A stretch of 64,000 nt of DNA from Acidobacteriota bacterium (GTDB lineage: Bacteria > Acidobacteriota > Thermoanaerobaculia > Multivoradales > SZUA-115), in contig JAJRVQ010000167.1 of the NCBI GenBank assembly GCA_024277255.1, forward strand, positions 1-64,000. Reading direction: 5' to 3'. Shown in pieces: positions 25,860 to 35,841 of the stretch (position 1 is its first letter; every line of letters begins with the position of its first letter). The translations under genes and the position numbers were made by a program. The notes under the pieces are model-generated. The model searched no databases. It was not told the DNA's origin and saw only the letters and a list, made by a program, of their open reading frames with translations.

Positions 25860-28190
25860 ATGGCGACTCAACCCCTTTTGCTCACCCTCGCTCTGGCTCT
25901 CGGCTCTGCCGTAGCGACCGCACCCATCAACGCCGAGCCCCAAATCGCCACCAATTCGGCGAGCACCGAGACCACTGTAGAAAAGACCACCGTCGAAGAG
26001 ACCGAGACGGCCATCCTGAGTTTCGATCAGATCTTCCAAAGCCCGCGCATCGGCAAGTGGCCCAGGATGTGGCGCTGGAACAGCGACGGATCGCGCCTCG
26101 GATATCTGATCCAGGACGGCGAGGACGGCGAAGCTCTCTCGGTACTCGATGTCGCCAGCGGCACAAGCGAGGTGCTGCTACGCAGCTCCGATCTGCCCCA
26201 AGACAGCAACGGGAAGGAGGCTGGCCAAGAGGCCAAGGGCCCAGAGGAGGACAAGGAGAAGGAGGGCGAAGCAGCTCGATCGATCGACGGGTACCACTTC
26301 TCGCCCGCCGGCAATCTGCTGATCGAGTCTGACGGCGAACTCTTCTCGCTGAGTTCGGGAGGCACGCTGAAGCGGCTGATCGAAAGCTCCACGGCTCCGC
26401 CGCAAGACCTCCGTCTGGCACCCAACGGCACAGCGGTGGCCTATGTCCGTGACCAGAACCTCTATTGGATGGAGCTGAAGAGCGGCAAGGAGAAGGCCCT
26501 GACCCGCGACGGCAAGAAGGGAGAGATCTTCAACGGCCAGACCGATTGGGTCTACTGGGAAGAGATCCACGGACGCTCCAGCAAGGGCTTCTGGTGGAGC
26601 GGTGACAGTCAGAAACTAGCCTACTACCGGTTCGACGACCGCAAGGTCCCTCTCTATACCCTGCTCGACTCGATGCCGCTCTACCCCACGGTCAAAAAGC
26701 AGCGCTACCCCAAGGCCGGCGAGACCAATCCGAAGGTCCGGGTCGGTGTGATCGACATCACCAAGAGGAGGGCGAAGACCGTCTGGCTCGACACCCACCC
26801 GGCCGCAGGTGAGGGTTCCGACGTCTATCTGGCCCGCGTCACCTGGATGCCGGACCACCAACATGTCGCGGTGCAGCGGCTGAATCGCCAACAGAACCGG
26901 CTCGACCTGCTCAAGTGTTCGGCGCTCGACGGCTCGTGCTCGACTCTTCTCACCGACACTTCCGAGACCTGGATCAACCTCGGAGATGAACTCAGGTTCC
27001 TCGCCGACGGCCGTTTCATCTGGTCATCCGAAGAGACCGGCTGGAAGCATCTCTATCTGCACGCGGCGGACGGTAGCCGCATTCGTCCCTTGACCCAGGG
27101 TCAGTGGTCCGTCACCTCGCTCGACGCAGTGGACGAGAAAGGCGATCGGGTCATCTTCACCGCCCCCGCCTCCCCGAGTGCCGGCTACCTCCACCGCGAG
27201 GTGTACGAAGCCAGCCTTGGCGAGACGATGAAGATCACCCCGCTCACCAACTCTCCCGGCTGGCACGGCGCGATGGTCGCTCCCGGCGCCAAGTACTGGC
27301 TGCACACCGTCAGCAGCACGCAGAAGCCGCCCAGCAGATCGATCGTCGGCCCCGATGGGCTGGCCGTGGCCGAGGTTCCGGCGAGCACGCCGCCCACTTT
27401 CGATCCCTCGCAATTGCCCGACTGGGAACTCCACTTCATCTGGGGTCTGAGCGGAGCGCGCCTCCCGGCTCGCCTACTCAAGCCCGCCCACATGGAAGAG
27501 GGCAAGAAGTACCCGGTGATCATGTATCACTACGGCTGCCCCGCCTCGCAAACCGTGGTCAACCGCTGGGGTGGAGCCCGCGACCTGTGGCACAAGATGA
27601 TGGCCCAGCGCGGCTACGTAATCTTCGGCGTCGACAACACCGCCTCGGCCTTCTTCGGCAAGCGTGGCGAGGACGCTGCCCACCTCCGTTTCGGCCCGAT
27701 CAACTTGAGAGCTCAGACGGCCGGTGTCGAGTTCCTCAAGACTCTGCCTTTCGTCGACATCGACCGCATCGGGATCTGGGGTTGGTCAGGCGGCGGCAGC
27801 AACACCTTGGCCGCCCTGCTGAGCAAGCCCGGGGTGTGGAAGGCCGGCGTCGCCGGCGCCCCGGTCACCGACTGGCACCTCTACGACACGGTGTGGACCG
27901 AGCGCTACCTCGGCCACCCGGAGGACAACCCGGAAGGCTACGAGCAATCCTCGCCGCTGACCCTCGCCGCCGACCTCGAGGACCACCTCCTGATCGTTCA
28001 CGGCACCGCCGACGACAACGTCCATCCACAGAATACCCTGGTCATGAGCGAGGCCTTCATCAAGGCCGGCGTGCCCTTTGAGCAAGCGATCTATCCCGGC
28101 CAGAAGCACGGCTTCCGGGGTAAGTCCAGCCGTCACTTCTACGAGCGCATGACGGAGTTCTTCGACCGCTGGCTGGCGGAGGAGGAGTAG
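25860..28190 (+). CDS. Secreted S9B (DPP-IV-like) prolyl oligopeptidase-family peptidase
   Basis: A 776-residue exported serine peptidase. The signal peptide (LLLTLALALGSAVA) probably ends near INA-EP. The N-terminal two thirds form the family's beta-propeller; the C-terminal third is the alpha/beta-hydrolase domain. The nucleophile is in GWSGGG, the acidic residue probably in TADDNVHPQN, and the histidine in KHGFRG, in the right order for S9. Members cut dipeptides, often after proline, from peptide N-termini. A glutamate/lysine-rich insert (about residues 115-140) is unusual. The ATG at 25860 follows GGAGG 5 bases upstream. The region before it is shared with the divergent DUF4097 gene. Peptide scavenging outside the cytoplasm is the likely role. 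Confidence 0.93.
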   Translation: MATQPLLLTLALALGSAVATAPINAEPQIATNSASTETTVEKTTVEETETAILSFDQIFQSPRIGKWPRMWRWNSDGSRLGYLIQDGEDGEALSVLDVASGTSEVLLRSSDLPQDSNGKEAGQEAKGPEEDKEKEGEAARSIDGYHFSPAGNLLIESDGELFSLSSGGTLKRLIESSTAPPQDLRLAPNGTAVAYVRDQNLYWMELKSGKEKALTRDGKKGEIFNGQTDWVYWEEIHGRSSKGFWWSGDSQKLAYYRFDDRKVPLYTLLDSMPLYPTVKKQRYPKAGETNPKVRVGVIDITKRRAKTVWLDTHPAAGEGSDVYLARVTWMPDHQHVAVQRLNRQQNRLDLLKCSALDGSCSTLLTDTSETWINLGDELRFLADGRFIWSSEETGWKHLYLHAADGSRIRPLTQGQWSVTSLDAVDEKGDRVIFTAPASPSAGYLHREVYEASLGETMKITPLTNSPGWHGAMVAPGAKYWLHTVSSTQKPPSRSIVGPDGLAVAEVPASTPPTFDPSQLPDWELHFIWGLSGARLPARLLKPAHMEEGKKYPVIMYHYGCPASQTVVNRWGGARDLWHKMMAQRGYVIFGVDNTASAFFGKRGEDAAHLRFGPINLRAQTAGVEFLKTLPFVDIDRIGIWGWSGGGSNTLAALLSKPGVWKAGVAGAPVTDWHLYDTVWTERYLGHPEDNPEGYEQSSPLTLAADLEDHLLIVHGTADDNVHPQNTLVMSEAFIKAGVPFEQAIYPGQKHGFRGKSSRHFYERMTEFFDRWLAEEE

Positions 28191-28343
28191 ATTTCATCGG
28201 TTCATCCTGGATTCATGTCGAGAGTCGAACAATGCGCCCAGCCTCCCTGAGTTCATCGGTTGTTGACCTCTGGATTCGATGGTAAGTTGCTCGCGCGAAG
28301 TCCGTGAGTCACCTCATTTCTCCGCCAAAAAGGACGATTTCCC

Positions 28344-29441
28344 TTGTCCAAATCCCAACTCTTTGCTCGGCTGGGTCTACTGGCTGCCTTGCTCTTCTGC
28401 TTCTTTGTTGGACTGGACATGATGAGCTTGTCCTTCAAGCTCTTCGGCAAGGGGTTGGCGGAGGAGTTGATCGCGCGTACCGCCAACCCGTTCGTCGGCC
28501 TCTTTATCGGGGTCCTGGCCACCAGCCTGGTGCAGTCCTCTTCGACCACCACGACGATGACCGTTGGCTTGGTCGCGGCGGGAGCGCTGACCATCGACGG
28601 GGCCATCCCGATCATCATGGGTGCCAACATCGGCACCTCGGTCACTAACACGCTGGTCTCTCTGGGCCATGTCACCCGACCCGAGGAGTTTCGTCGGGCC
28701 TTCGCCGGTGCGACGGTCCACGACTTCTTCAACTGGCTCACCGTACTGATCCTGCTACCCCTCGAAATTGCCTTCGGCTACCTGGAGTGGATCGCGGGAC
28801 ATCTGGAGCACTTGCTCGAGGGGGTCGGTGGGATCCAACCGCACAACCCGCTGAAAATGATGGTTCGCCCGGTGGCCAAATGGCTGAGCGGGATCACCGG
28901 CTCCTCCGGCGCTCTCACTTTGCTGATCGGCATCGTCCTGCTCTTCTTCGCTCTGCGCTATTTGGTGGTCTTGCTCAAGAAGCTAGCCTCCGGTCAGGCC
29001 GAGCACTTCCTCCATCGCACCCTATTTCGCTCCGCGTTGACCGCGATCGCAGGCGGCATCGTGGTGACGGTGATGGTGCAGAGCAGTTCGATCACCACCT
29101 CGGTGGTCATTCCGCTGGTCGGAGCCGGAGTAGTGACTCTCGAGCAACTCTTCCCCTTCACCATCGGCGCCAACATCGGCACCACCATCACCGCCATGCT
29201 GGCGGCGCTGGCGATCGGTGAACCGGCCGCCGTGACGGTGGCCTTTGCCCACCTCATGTTCAACCTCACCGGTACCGTAGTGATCTACCCGCTGAAGTTC
29301 ATCCGGGCGATCCCGCTAGCCATGGCTCGCTGGCTCGGCGACTTGGCCAGCCACAACCGCCTCTTGGCCGCGGTCTACATCGGGACCGTTTTCTTCGGAT
29401 TGCCGCTTCTGCTCCTCTTCGTGACCGGGGCGATCGGCTAA
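28344..29441 (+). CDS. Na+/phosphate cotransporter (NptA/YjbB membrane domain)
   Basis: A 365-residue membrane protein with two inverted Na/Pi-cotransporter repeats. Each carries the QSSS signature (LVQSSSTTTT and MVQSSSITTS) followed by GANIGT, the family's sodium and phosphate site. About eight hydrophobic segments are visible. It probably imports phosphate, or exports it as suggested for YjbB-type members. The start appears to be a TTG at 28344, with AGGA 9 bases upstream; no ATG sits before the first membrane helix. In many bacteria the PhoU part is fused to the C-terminus; here it is a separate gene 19 bases downstream, so the pair is a split version of the fused protein. Confidence 0.92.
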   Translation: MSKSQLFARLGLLAALLFCFFVGLDMMSLSFKLFGKGLAEELIARTANPFVGLFIGVLATSLVQSSSTTTTMTVGLVAAGALTIDGAIPIIMGANIGTSVTNTLVSLGHVTRPEEFRRAFAGATVHDFFNWLTVLILLPLEIAFGYLEWIAGHLEHLLEGVGGIQPHNPLKMMVRPVAKWLSGITGSSGALTLLIGIVLLFFALRYLVVLLKKLASGQAEHFLHRTLFRSALTAIAGGIVVTVMVQSSSITTSVVIPLVGAGVVTLEQLFPFTIGANIGTTITAMLAALAIGEPAAVTVAFAHLMFNLTGTVVIYPLKFIRAIPLAMARWLGDLASHNRLLAAVYIGTVFFGLPLLLLFVTGAIG

Positions 29442-29460
29442 TGACCCCCAGGAGAGCCTA

Positions 29461-30114
29461 ATGTTCAAGCGCTTGTTCGGCTCCGAGACTTCCTCCACCT
29501 TGATCGAGGCCGCCTTCCGCGATGTCTCGGGAATGCTCGAGCAATCGGCCTTGATGTTCGACCACGCGCTGGGCGCGTTGCTGGACAATCAGCCGCTCAC
29601 CGTGGATCTCGATTCGATGGACGACATCGTCGACGAAGGGGAGCGCATGGTGCGGCGCACCGTGCTGGAGCACCTTTCGGTCGACCCGTCCAAGGATCTG
29701 GTCGCCAGCCTGGTACTGGTCAGCATGGTGCAAGACGCCGAGCGAATCGGTGATTTCGCCCGCGGTCTCGGCGAACTGATCCCCCTGGCGCAAAGCCCCA
29801 GGCAAGGAGAGTTCCGCGACCAGCTCACCGCTTTCGCCGACCAGCTGCGCCCCCTCTTCGACCTCTGCCGTCAGGCCTTCAGCGCCGACAACGCCGACAA
29901 GGCACGGCATGTGATCGCCACCCACACCCAGCTCAAGCCGGCGCTACTAGCCTTTACCCAGAGAGTCGCCCAGAGCGATCTGTCGGCGGACATGGCCGTC
30001 GTCTACGCCGGAGCGGCGCGAATCCTCAAGAGGATCAGTGCCCACCTGAGTAATCTCGCCTCGTCGGTGGTCCAACCCTACGACCGCATCCGCCACGGCG
30101 ACGAAGACGCCTGA
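29461..30114 (+). CDS. PhoU-domain protein paired with the Na/Pi transporter
   Basis: A 217-residue all-helical protein resembling PhoU. It has the repeated pattern of acidic helix ends used to bind metal clusters, for example VLVSMVQDAERIGDFARGL, which matches the PhoU E(R)xxD signature. The second half is more divergent. It follows the Na/Pi transporter by 19 bases, with AGGAG ahead of the ATG. The likely role is cytoplasmic control of transporter activity according to phosphate status. No Pst transporter or PhoR/PhoB genes are in the window, so it is probably not the PhoU of the Pho regulon. Its 3' end meets fabF head-on with a 14-base gap. Confidence 0.87.
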   Translation: MFKRLFGSETSSTLIEAAFRDVSGMLEQSALMFDHALGALLDNQPLTVDLDSMDDIVDEGERMVRRTVLEHLSVDPSKDLVASLVLVSMVQDAERIGDFARGLGELIPLAQSPRQGEFRDQLTAFADQLRPLFDLCRQAFSADNADKARHVIATHTQLKPALLAFTQRVAQSDLSADMAVVYAGAARILKRISAHLSNLASSVVQPYDRIRHGDEDA

Positions 30115-30128
30115 AGCGCAGCGAGTAC

Positions 30129-31364
<1,236 letters not shown>

Positions 31365-31459
31365 CTACGCCCCGTTCGTAAATTCATGCCCTACCTCACC
31401 ACCATGAACCCAGCCTCCGCACGAGTGTCCCGCGCGGAGACCGAGCGGCAGGGAATCGG

Positions 31460-31702
31460 CTAGTTGTCGTCCGAGATGTTCGCCTCGATATAGGAAACGG
31501 CGTCCTCGACCTTGCTGATCTTCTCGGAGTCCTCATCGGGAATCTCGATACCGAATTCTTCCTCGAAAGCCATGACCAACTCGACGATGTCCAGGGAATC
31601 GGCTCCCAGGTCATCCGTAAAGCTCGCCGAAGTGGTGACTTCGTCTCCATCTACTCCCAGCTGCTCAACGATGATGTTCTTCACCTTCTCAGCAACAGCC
31701 AT
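31460..31702 (-). CDS. acpP: Acyl carrier protein
   Basis: An 80-residue acidic carrier protein with the [10 protein letters not shown] motif; the serine takes the 4'-phosphopantetheine arm. The strongly acidic helix after it ([13 protein letters not shown]) is typical of housekeeping AcpP used by the Fab enzymes encoded on both sides, rather than a specialised NRPS or polyketide carrier. The ATG at 31702 follows AAGGAGGG with 11 bases between. An upstream in-frame extension to 31735 would read through the ribosome site and is rejected. Lies between fabG and fabF. Confidence 0.97.
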   Translation of the reverse strand: MAVAEKVKNIIVEQLGVDGDEVTTSASFTDDLGADSLDIVELVMAFEEEFGIEIPDEDSEKISKVEDAVSYIEANISDDN

Positions 31703-31744
31703 TGCTCGATACCCTCCTTGGTTCAATTCGCCCAACGGTTTCCG

Positions 31745-31775
31745 GTTCTAGCACAGAGCCGGCTACACCGTCCAA
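31745..31775 (-). promoter_or_regulatory. Possible acpP promoter
   Basis: On the minus strand TTGGAC (31775-31770) and TAGAAC (31750-31745) are 19 bases apart, and TG sits one base before the -10 box, making an extended -10. It lies in the 174-base gap between fabG and acpP, where a separate promoter for highly expressed acpP would be expected. The long spacer lowers confidence. Confidence 0.35.
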
Positions 31776-31876
31776 CGAAGCTATTTGGATTGCGGAATTT
31801 TCTCGGACTCGTCCAGAAGATCTCTCAGCCTTGAGCCGCTGGGCTAGAGGGGCAAGAAGATCTTCTCAAAGGTCTG

Positions 31877-32620
31877 TCAGATATACAGGCCACCCGAGAC
31901 GTTGATCGTCTCCCCCGTGATGTACCCGGCCTCTGGCGAAGCCAGGAAGGTCACCACGCCGGCAATGTCCTCCGGTTTTCCGAGGCGTTTCAGAACGATC
32001 GCCGAAGACATCTCTTCGAGCGCTGCCGCCGGCAGTGCCTCGGTCATAGCGGTTTCAATGAAGCCTGGGGCGACGACATTGGCGGTGATGTTGCGACTGC
32101 CGAACTCCTTGGCCAGTGATTTGGTGAAGCCTATCAGCGCAGCCTTCGAGGCTGCATAGTTGACTTGCCCGGGGTTGCCCATCAAGCCGACAACGGAAGA
32201 GACGGTGATGATTCGGCCCCAGCGCTGCCGCATCATGCCACGCACGAGGGCTCGCGTCACGGCGAAAGTGCCGGTGAGGTTGATGTCCAACACCCGCTGC
32301 CACTGCTCCAGCTTCATTCGCGCGAAGAGGTTGTCGTCGGTGACCCCGGCATTGTTGACCAGAATACCCACCTCGTTGAAACCGTCCGGCAAGGCGCCAA
32401 GTCTCTCCGCAATCGCTTCGGGAACGGCCAGGTCGAGCGGCCAAGCCAGGGCGGAGCCTCCCTCTTCATGGATCTGCGCCGCCAGCGCATCCAGCTTCGA
32501 CTGATTGCGTGCCGCGAGCACCACCTTGGCTCCTTGCGCCGCCAGTCGGCGCGCCGTCGCCGCGCCGATGCCCTGCGAGGCGCCCGTCACCAGGGCCGTT
32601 CTTCCTGCCAAATCCAACAT
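31877..32620 (-). CDS. fabG: 3-oxoacyl-ACP reductase
   Basis: A 247-residue short-chain dehydrogenase that reduces 3-oxoacyl-ACP with NADPH. It has the cofactor motif TGASQGIG, the NNAG strand, the catalytic serine (TVSSVVG), YAASK with tyrosine and lysine, and the C-terminal GETINVSGGLYI ending usual for FabG. It follows fabD by 72 bases and precedes acpP. Length and order match the fatty-acid cluster of many bacteria. Confidence 0.97.
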   Translation of the reverse strand: MLDLAGRTALVTGASQGIGAATARRLAAQGAKVVLAARNQSKLDALAAQIHEEGGSALAWPLDLAVPEAIAERLGALPDGFNEVGILVNNAGVTDDNLFARMKLEQWQRVLDINLTGTFAVTRALVRGMMRQRWGRIITVSSVVGLMGNPGQVNYAASKAALIGFTKSLAKEFGSRNITANVVAPGFIETAMTEALPAAALEEMSSAIVLKRLGKPEDIAGVVTFLASPEAGYITGETINVSGGLYI

Positions 32621-32692
32621 CTTCGTTCCTCAAAGTTTCGGGCTGGTCTCGCCCCTTCACCGGCAATCAGTGTCTCGCTGGTTCACTCGCGG

Positions 32693-33625
32693 TTATGACA
32701 ACAGCTTCGCCAGCGCCGGAGGTTTGTCGATCGTCACCGTCTTGACCCCATCCACGGTTCGTCGAAGGAGGGCCGAAAGGACTTTCGCCGGCCCCAGCTC
32801 GATGAAGGTGTCGACACCGTCGGCGGCCATGCGCTCGGCCGATTCTACCCAACGCACGGGTGCATCGACCTGCCGAGCCAAAGCTTGTCTGGCCGACTCA
32901 CCACGGGTGACCGGCACGGCATCGACGTTGGTGACCACCGGAACGGCGAGTTCGCCGAAGGTGGTGGCGGCCAGCAGAGGTTCGAGACCCTGGCGCGTCG
33001 GCGCCATCAGCGGCGAATGGAAAGGCGCCGACACCTTGAGCACCACCGCCTTCCTCGCTCCCCGTTCTCTGGCCAATTCCACCGCTCGTTCGACCGCTTC
33101 ACGGTGGCCGGCGATGACCGTCTGACCGGGAGAATTCAGGTTGGCGATGCCACAGAGTTGATCGCCGGCCGCCTCGGCAGCCAGGAGTTCGATTTCCTCG
33201 CGATCGAGGCCCATGATCGCCGCCATCCCGCCAACGCCGACCGGCACCGCCTCCTGCATCAACTCACCGCGGCGCCGGACCAGCCGCAAGGCATCGGCGA
33301 AGTCGAGGCCACCGGCGGCGACCAGGGCGGAATATTCGCCCAGGCTATGGCCGGCCATCACCGTCGGTCCCATCCCAGCCTGCGCCAGAGGACCGCGCAC
33401 CGCCCGGTGGATCGCCGTCGAGGCTGCCAGCAACGCCGGCTGGGTATTCGCCGTCAACCCAAGATCCTCCTCAGGTCCATGCCAGCAGAGTTCGGAGAGG
33501 GCGAAACCCAGCGCTTCGTCGGCCTCTTCGAAGGTCTCCCGAACCACCGGGAACTCTTCCAGCCAATCGAGCCCCATGCCCACTTTCTGCGCCCCTTGAC
33601 CGGGGAAAACAAAGGCTACTTTCAA
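32693..33625 (-). CDS. fabD: Malonyl-CoA:ACP transacylase
   Basis: A 310-residue transacylase that loads malonyl groups onto acyl carrier protein. It has the FPGQGAQ N-terminal motif, the nucleophile in GHSLGEYSAL, the downstream histidine (SAPFHSPLM) and a conserved glutamine (NSPGQTVIAG). I place the start at the TTG at 33625, giving MKVAFVFPGQ. The AAGGAG site is then 10 bases upstream. A second TTG at 33634 is almost on top of that site, so it is less likely. Follows plsX by 29 bases. Confidence 0.95.
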   Translation of the reverse strand: MKVAFVFPGQGAQKVGMGLDWLEEFPVVRETFEEADEALGFALSELCWHGPEEDLGLTANTQPALLAASTAIHRAVRGPLAQAGMGPTVMAGHSLGEYSALVAAGGLDFADALRLVRRRGELMQEAVPVGVGGMAAIMGLDREEIELLAAEAAGDQLCGIANLNSPGQTVIAGHREAVERAVELARERGARKAVVLKVSAPFHSPLMAPTRQGLEPLLAATTFGELAVPVVTNVDAVPVTRGESARQALARQVDAPVRWVESAERMAADGVDTFIELGPAKVLSALLRRTVDGVKTVTIDKPPALAKLLS

Positions 33626-33654
33626 TGCTCTCAATCTCCTTGTCGGCCGCCGAC

Positions 33655-34812
33655 TCAGCGCCGGGGTCCAGTCTGCGCGCGACGATCGGAACCGCGGCGC
33701 CGATCCGTCGACTCCGCGGGATCCACACTCAAGAAACGAGCCTCTTCACGATGCAGTCTGGCGACGCGTTCCGCGATCTTCAAATGCACCTCAGCGGCAC
33801 AAAATTCCACCGCTCGGCGGATGGCGCTGTGAACCGTGCGGCCATCGGAATTGCCATGGGCGATGAAACAACCGCCGTTGATCCCCAACAGTGGCGCCGC
33901 ACCGTACTCTCGGTAGTCGGTGCGCCGGCGCAAGCGCTCGAAGGCCGGTCGCGCCAAGGCGGCGCCAATCCGCGTGCGCAAGGTCTGCTCCACCTCCTCG
34001 CGCAGCATCGCGGTCAGCAGGCCGGCCAGCGCCTCGGCGCTCTTGAGTACGACGTTGCCCACAAAGCCATCGCAGACCACCACGTCCGCGGTGCCCTCGA
34101 AGAGATCGCGGCCCTCCACATTGCCGATGAAGTTCAGCCCGGTCTCCTCTAGCACCTTGAAGACCTCGCGCGTGGCATCGGTACCCTTGCCCTCTTCCTC
34201 ACCGATCGACAGCAGACCGATGCGCGGCGACGGTGTACCGACCAGCTGCTGGGCGTAGAAATGGCCCATCACCGCGAACTGACGCAACATGGACGGCCTG
34301 GCATCGACATTGGCGCCGACGTCGAGCACCACGGTGCGCCCGCCATGATTGGGAAAAACGGCGGCTAGGGCCGGACGCTCCACCCCTTCGATGGTGCCGA
34401 TGACCATCTTGGCGGCGATCATGGTGGCACCGGTGTTTCCGGCGCTGACCATCGCCTGGGCTCGACCTTCACGTACCAGTTCCGCACAGATCCGGATCGA
34501 CGATCGTCGCTTCCGGCGGATCGGCGTGATCGCCGGCTCGTCCATCTCCACGACCTCTTCGGCCTCCACCAGCTCGATGAGCCGGGCGGTGTCAGCCGAC
34601 GGCGGTCCGTGGCGCTCCAGCTCCGCGCGCAGGCGCTCCCCACGCCCGACCAGCAGGAGCGACGTGCCGTCCTCACTGGCTGAGCGCAGAGCGCCCTCAA
34701 CGATCGCTCCGGGGGCATAGTCCCCCCCCATGGCATCCAGGGCGATCTTCATCGTCGACGGTGCCATGGAAACGGTCTGCTCGGCGCGCGCCCCGCTGCG
34801 GGCTGCTCGCAA
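33655..34812 (-). CDS. plsX: Phosphate acyltransferase
   Basis: A 385-residue PlsX that converts acyl-ACP to acyl-phosphate for membrane phospholipid synthesis. The family pattern is clear: MKIALDAMGGDYAP, SAGNTGA, GANVDARP and CDGFVGNVVLKS. The family start would be the ATG at 34752, but that has no ribosome site. A TTG at 34812 has AGGAG 6 bases upstream and would add 20 residues; the site overlaps the rpmF stop, so coupling with rpmF is plausible. I give the longer form and regard the start as unsettled. The basic C-terminal tail (from about residue 360) is longer than usual. Confidence 0.94.
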   Translation of the reverse strand: MRAARSGARAEQTVSMAPSTMKIALDAMGGDYAPGAIVEGALRSASEDGTSLLLVGRGERLRAELERHGPPSADTARLIELVEAEEVVEMDEPAITPIRRKRRSSIRICAELVREGRAQAMVSAGNTGATMIAAKMVIGTIEGVERPALAAVFPNHGGRTVVLDVGANVDARPSMLRQFAVMGHFYAQQLVGTPSPRIGLLSIGEEEGKGTDATREVFKVLEETGLNFIGNVEGRDLFEGTADVVVCDGFVGNVVLKSAEALAGLLTAMLREEVEQTLRTRIGAALARPAFERLRRRTDYREYGAAPLLGINGGCFIAHGNSDGRTVHSAIRRAVEFCAAEVHLKIAERVARLHREEARFLSVDPAESTDRRRGSDRRAQTGPRR

Positions 34813-34821
34813 CGACGGCTC

Positions 34822-35007
34822 CTAGAAGTCGTCCCTACCCTCGATTACGGTGCGGCCGCGGTACTCACCGCAACTCGGGCAGACCCGGTGTGGCAGCTTG
34901 GTCTCACCGCAACTCGGGCAGGTGGACTGCGGCGGTGTGGTCAGGGAGTCGTGGGTACGACGCCGGTCGCGGCGGGCGCGGGAGTGTCGTCGTTTCGGAT
35001 TGGGCAT
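34822..35007 (-). CDS. rpmF: 50S ribosomal protein L32
   Basis: A 61-residue L32. It begins MPNPKRRHSRARRDRRR, the canonical start, and has two CPSCGE knuckles forming a zinc-binding site, so this is the zinc (C+) form. The ATG at 35007 has GAGG about 12 bases upstream. It lies in the usual place between yceD and plsX. The stop codon overlaps the plsX ribosome site. Confidence 0.97.
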   Translation of the reverse strand: MPNPKRRHSRARRDRRRTHDSLTTPPQSTCPSCGETKLPHRVCPSCGEYRGRTVIEGRDDF

Positions 35008-35131
35008 GGTGCTCGACCTCGTGTTCAAACAGCGCCGGGTGGCTTAATCTCAAGCCGCTCAGCGCCGGGGAGTTGCTTCCCGTGTTATTGCCAAGGATGG
35101 TGAAAACTGGTGATTCGATCCGAGATTCTGT

Positions 35132-35698
35132 CTAGTCGTCAGCCGTACCGCCGGGGCCATCGGGGAGTCGGTTCTTGAGTGCCGCCAGGCCAGCCCATCG
35201 AGGATCGACCTCCCGGCGACCACATTCGCAGGCCGCTTGGTTGAGATCGGTGCCACACTGGGGGCAAAGACCTCGACAATCGGGCCGGCACAAGGGACGC
35301 ATCGGAATGTTGAGCTGCAATTGCTCGATCAACAGCGGTTCAACATCGAACTCGGCGCTGGTCAGGCTCAAGAGGCCCATGTCGTCCTGCGTCAGCTCGA
35401 TTTCTACTTCCTCATCATCTTCTTTCTCGACGGCTTCCTCTTCGATTTTGATCAGCAGTTCCAGAGTTTCCTCGACCGAGCTGACGGCCGGCCCCAGGCA
35501 ACGGCTGCAAGTAGATGTCTGTTCGTAACTCAGGTGGGCGTGGAGCAGGAAATCTGAAACCACTCGGCGGATCTCTCCGCGCCAGACTACAGGACTCAGA
35601 CGGCTCAACACCTGCCCTTCTTGCTCCAGGGCGGGGATTTCCAGGGTCTGATTCCAGGTGTAGGGCTGGTCACCAATCTGATCAAGTCGGATCCGCAT
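35132..35698 (-). CDS. yceD: YceD/DUF177 family protein
   Basis: A 188-residue DUF177 protein. The hallmark CRPDCRGLCPQCGTDLN motif is near residue 137, and a CSRCL motif near residue 65 may complete a zinc site. The middle is very acidic (KEDDEEVEIE). Members sit immediately before rpmF in most bacteria and, in plants, have been linked to 23S rRNA accumulation; a ribosome-assembly role here is by analogy. GGGAGGAGG precedes the ATG. First gene of the fab operon, with its own promoter just upstream. Confidence 0.93.
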   Translation of the reverse strand: MRIRLDQIGDQPYTWNQTLEIPALEQEGQVLSRLSPVVWRGEIRRVVSDFLLHAHLSYEQTSTCSRCLGPAVSSVEETLELLIKIEEEAVEKEDDEEVEIELTQDDMGLLSLTSAEFDVEPLLIEQLQLNIPMRPLCRPDCRGLCPQCGTDLNQAACECGRREVDPRWAGLAALKNRLPDGPGGTADD

Positions 35699-35725
35699 CC
35701 GTGCCTCCTCCCGGAGTAACGGCCA

Positions 35726-35754
35726 AGGCTAAGGGATGTTGGATGGGGTGTCAA
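35726..35754 (-). promoter_or_regulatory. Promoter of the yceD-rpmF-plsX-fab operon
   Basis: On the minus strand a perfect -35 box TTGACA (35754-35749) is followed after exactly 17 bases by TAGCCT (35731-35726), a fair -10 box. Transcription would start near 35719, leaving a leader of about 20 bases with the strong GGGAGGAGG ribosome site. Confidence 0.55.
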
Positions 35755-35841
35755 CGGGCAGAGGGTCTCCCCGCGACTCTCCCTACCTCGGCCCACCGGC
35801 GGCGACAAGGATCCGGAAGACCGGCTGCTATCCTCCTTCAG

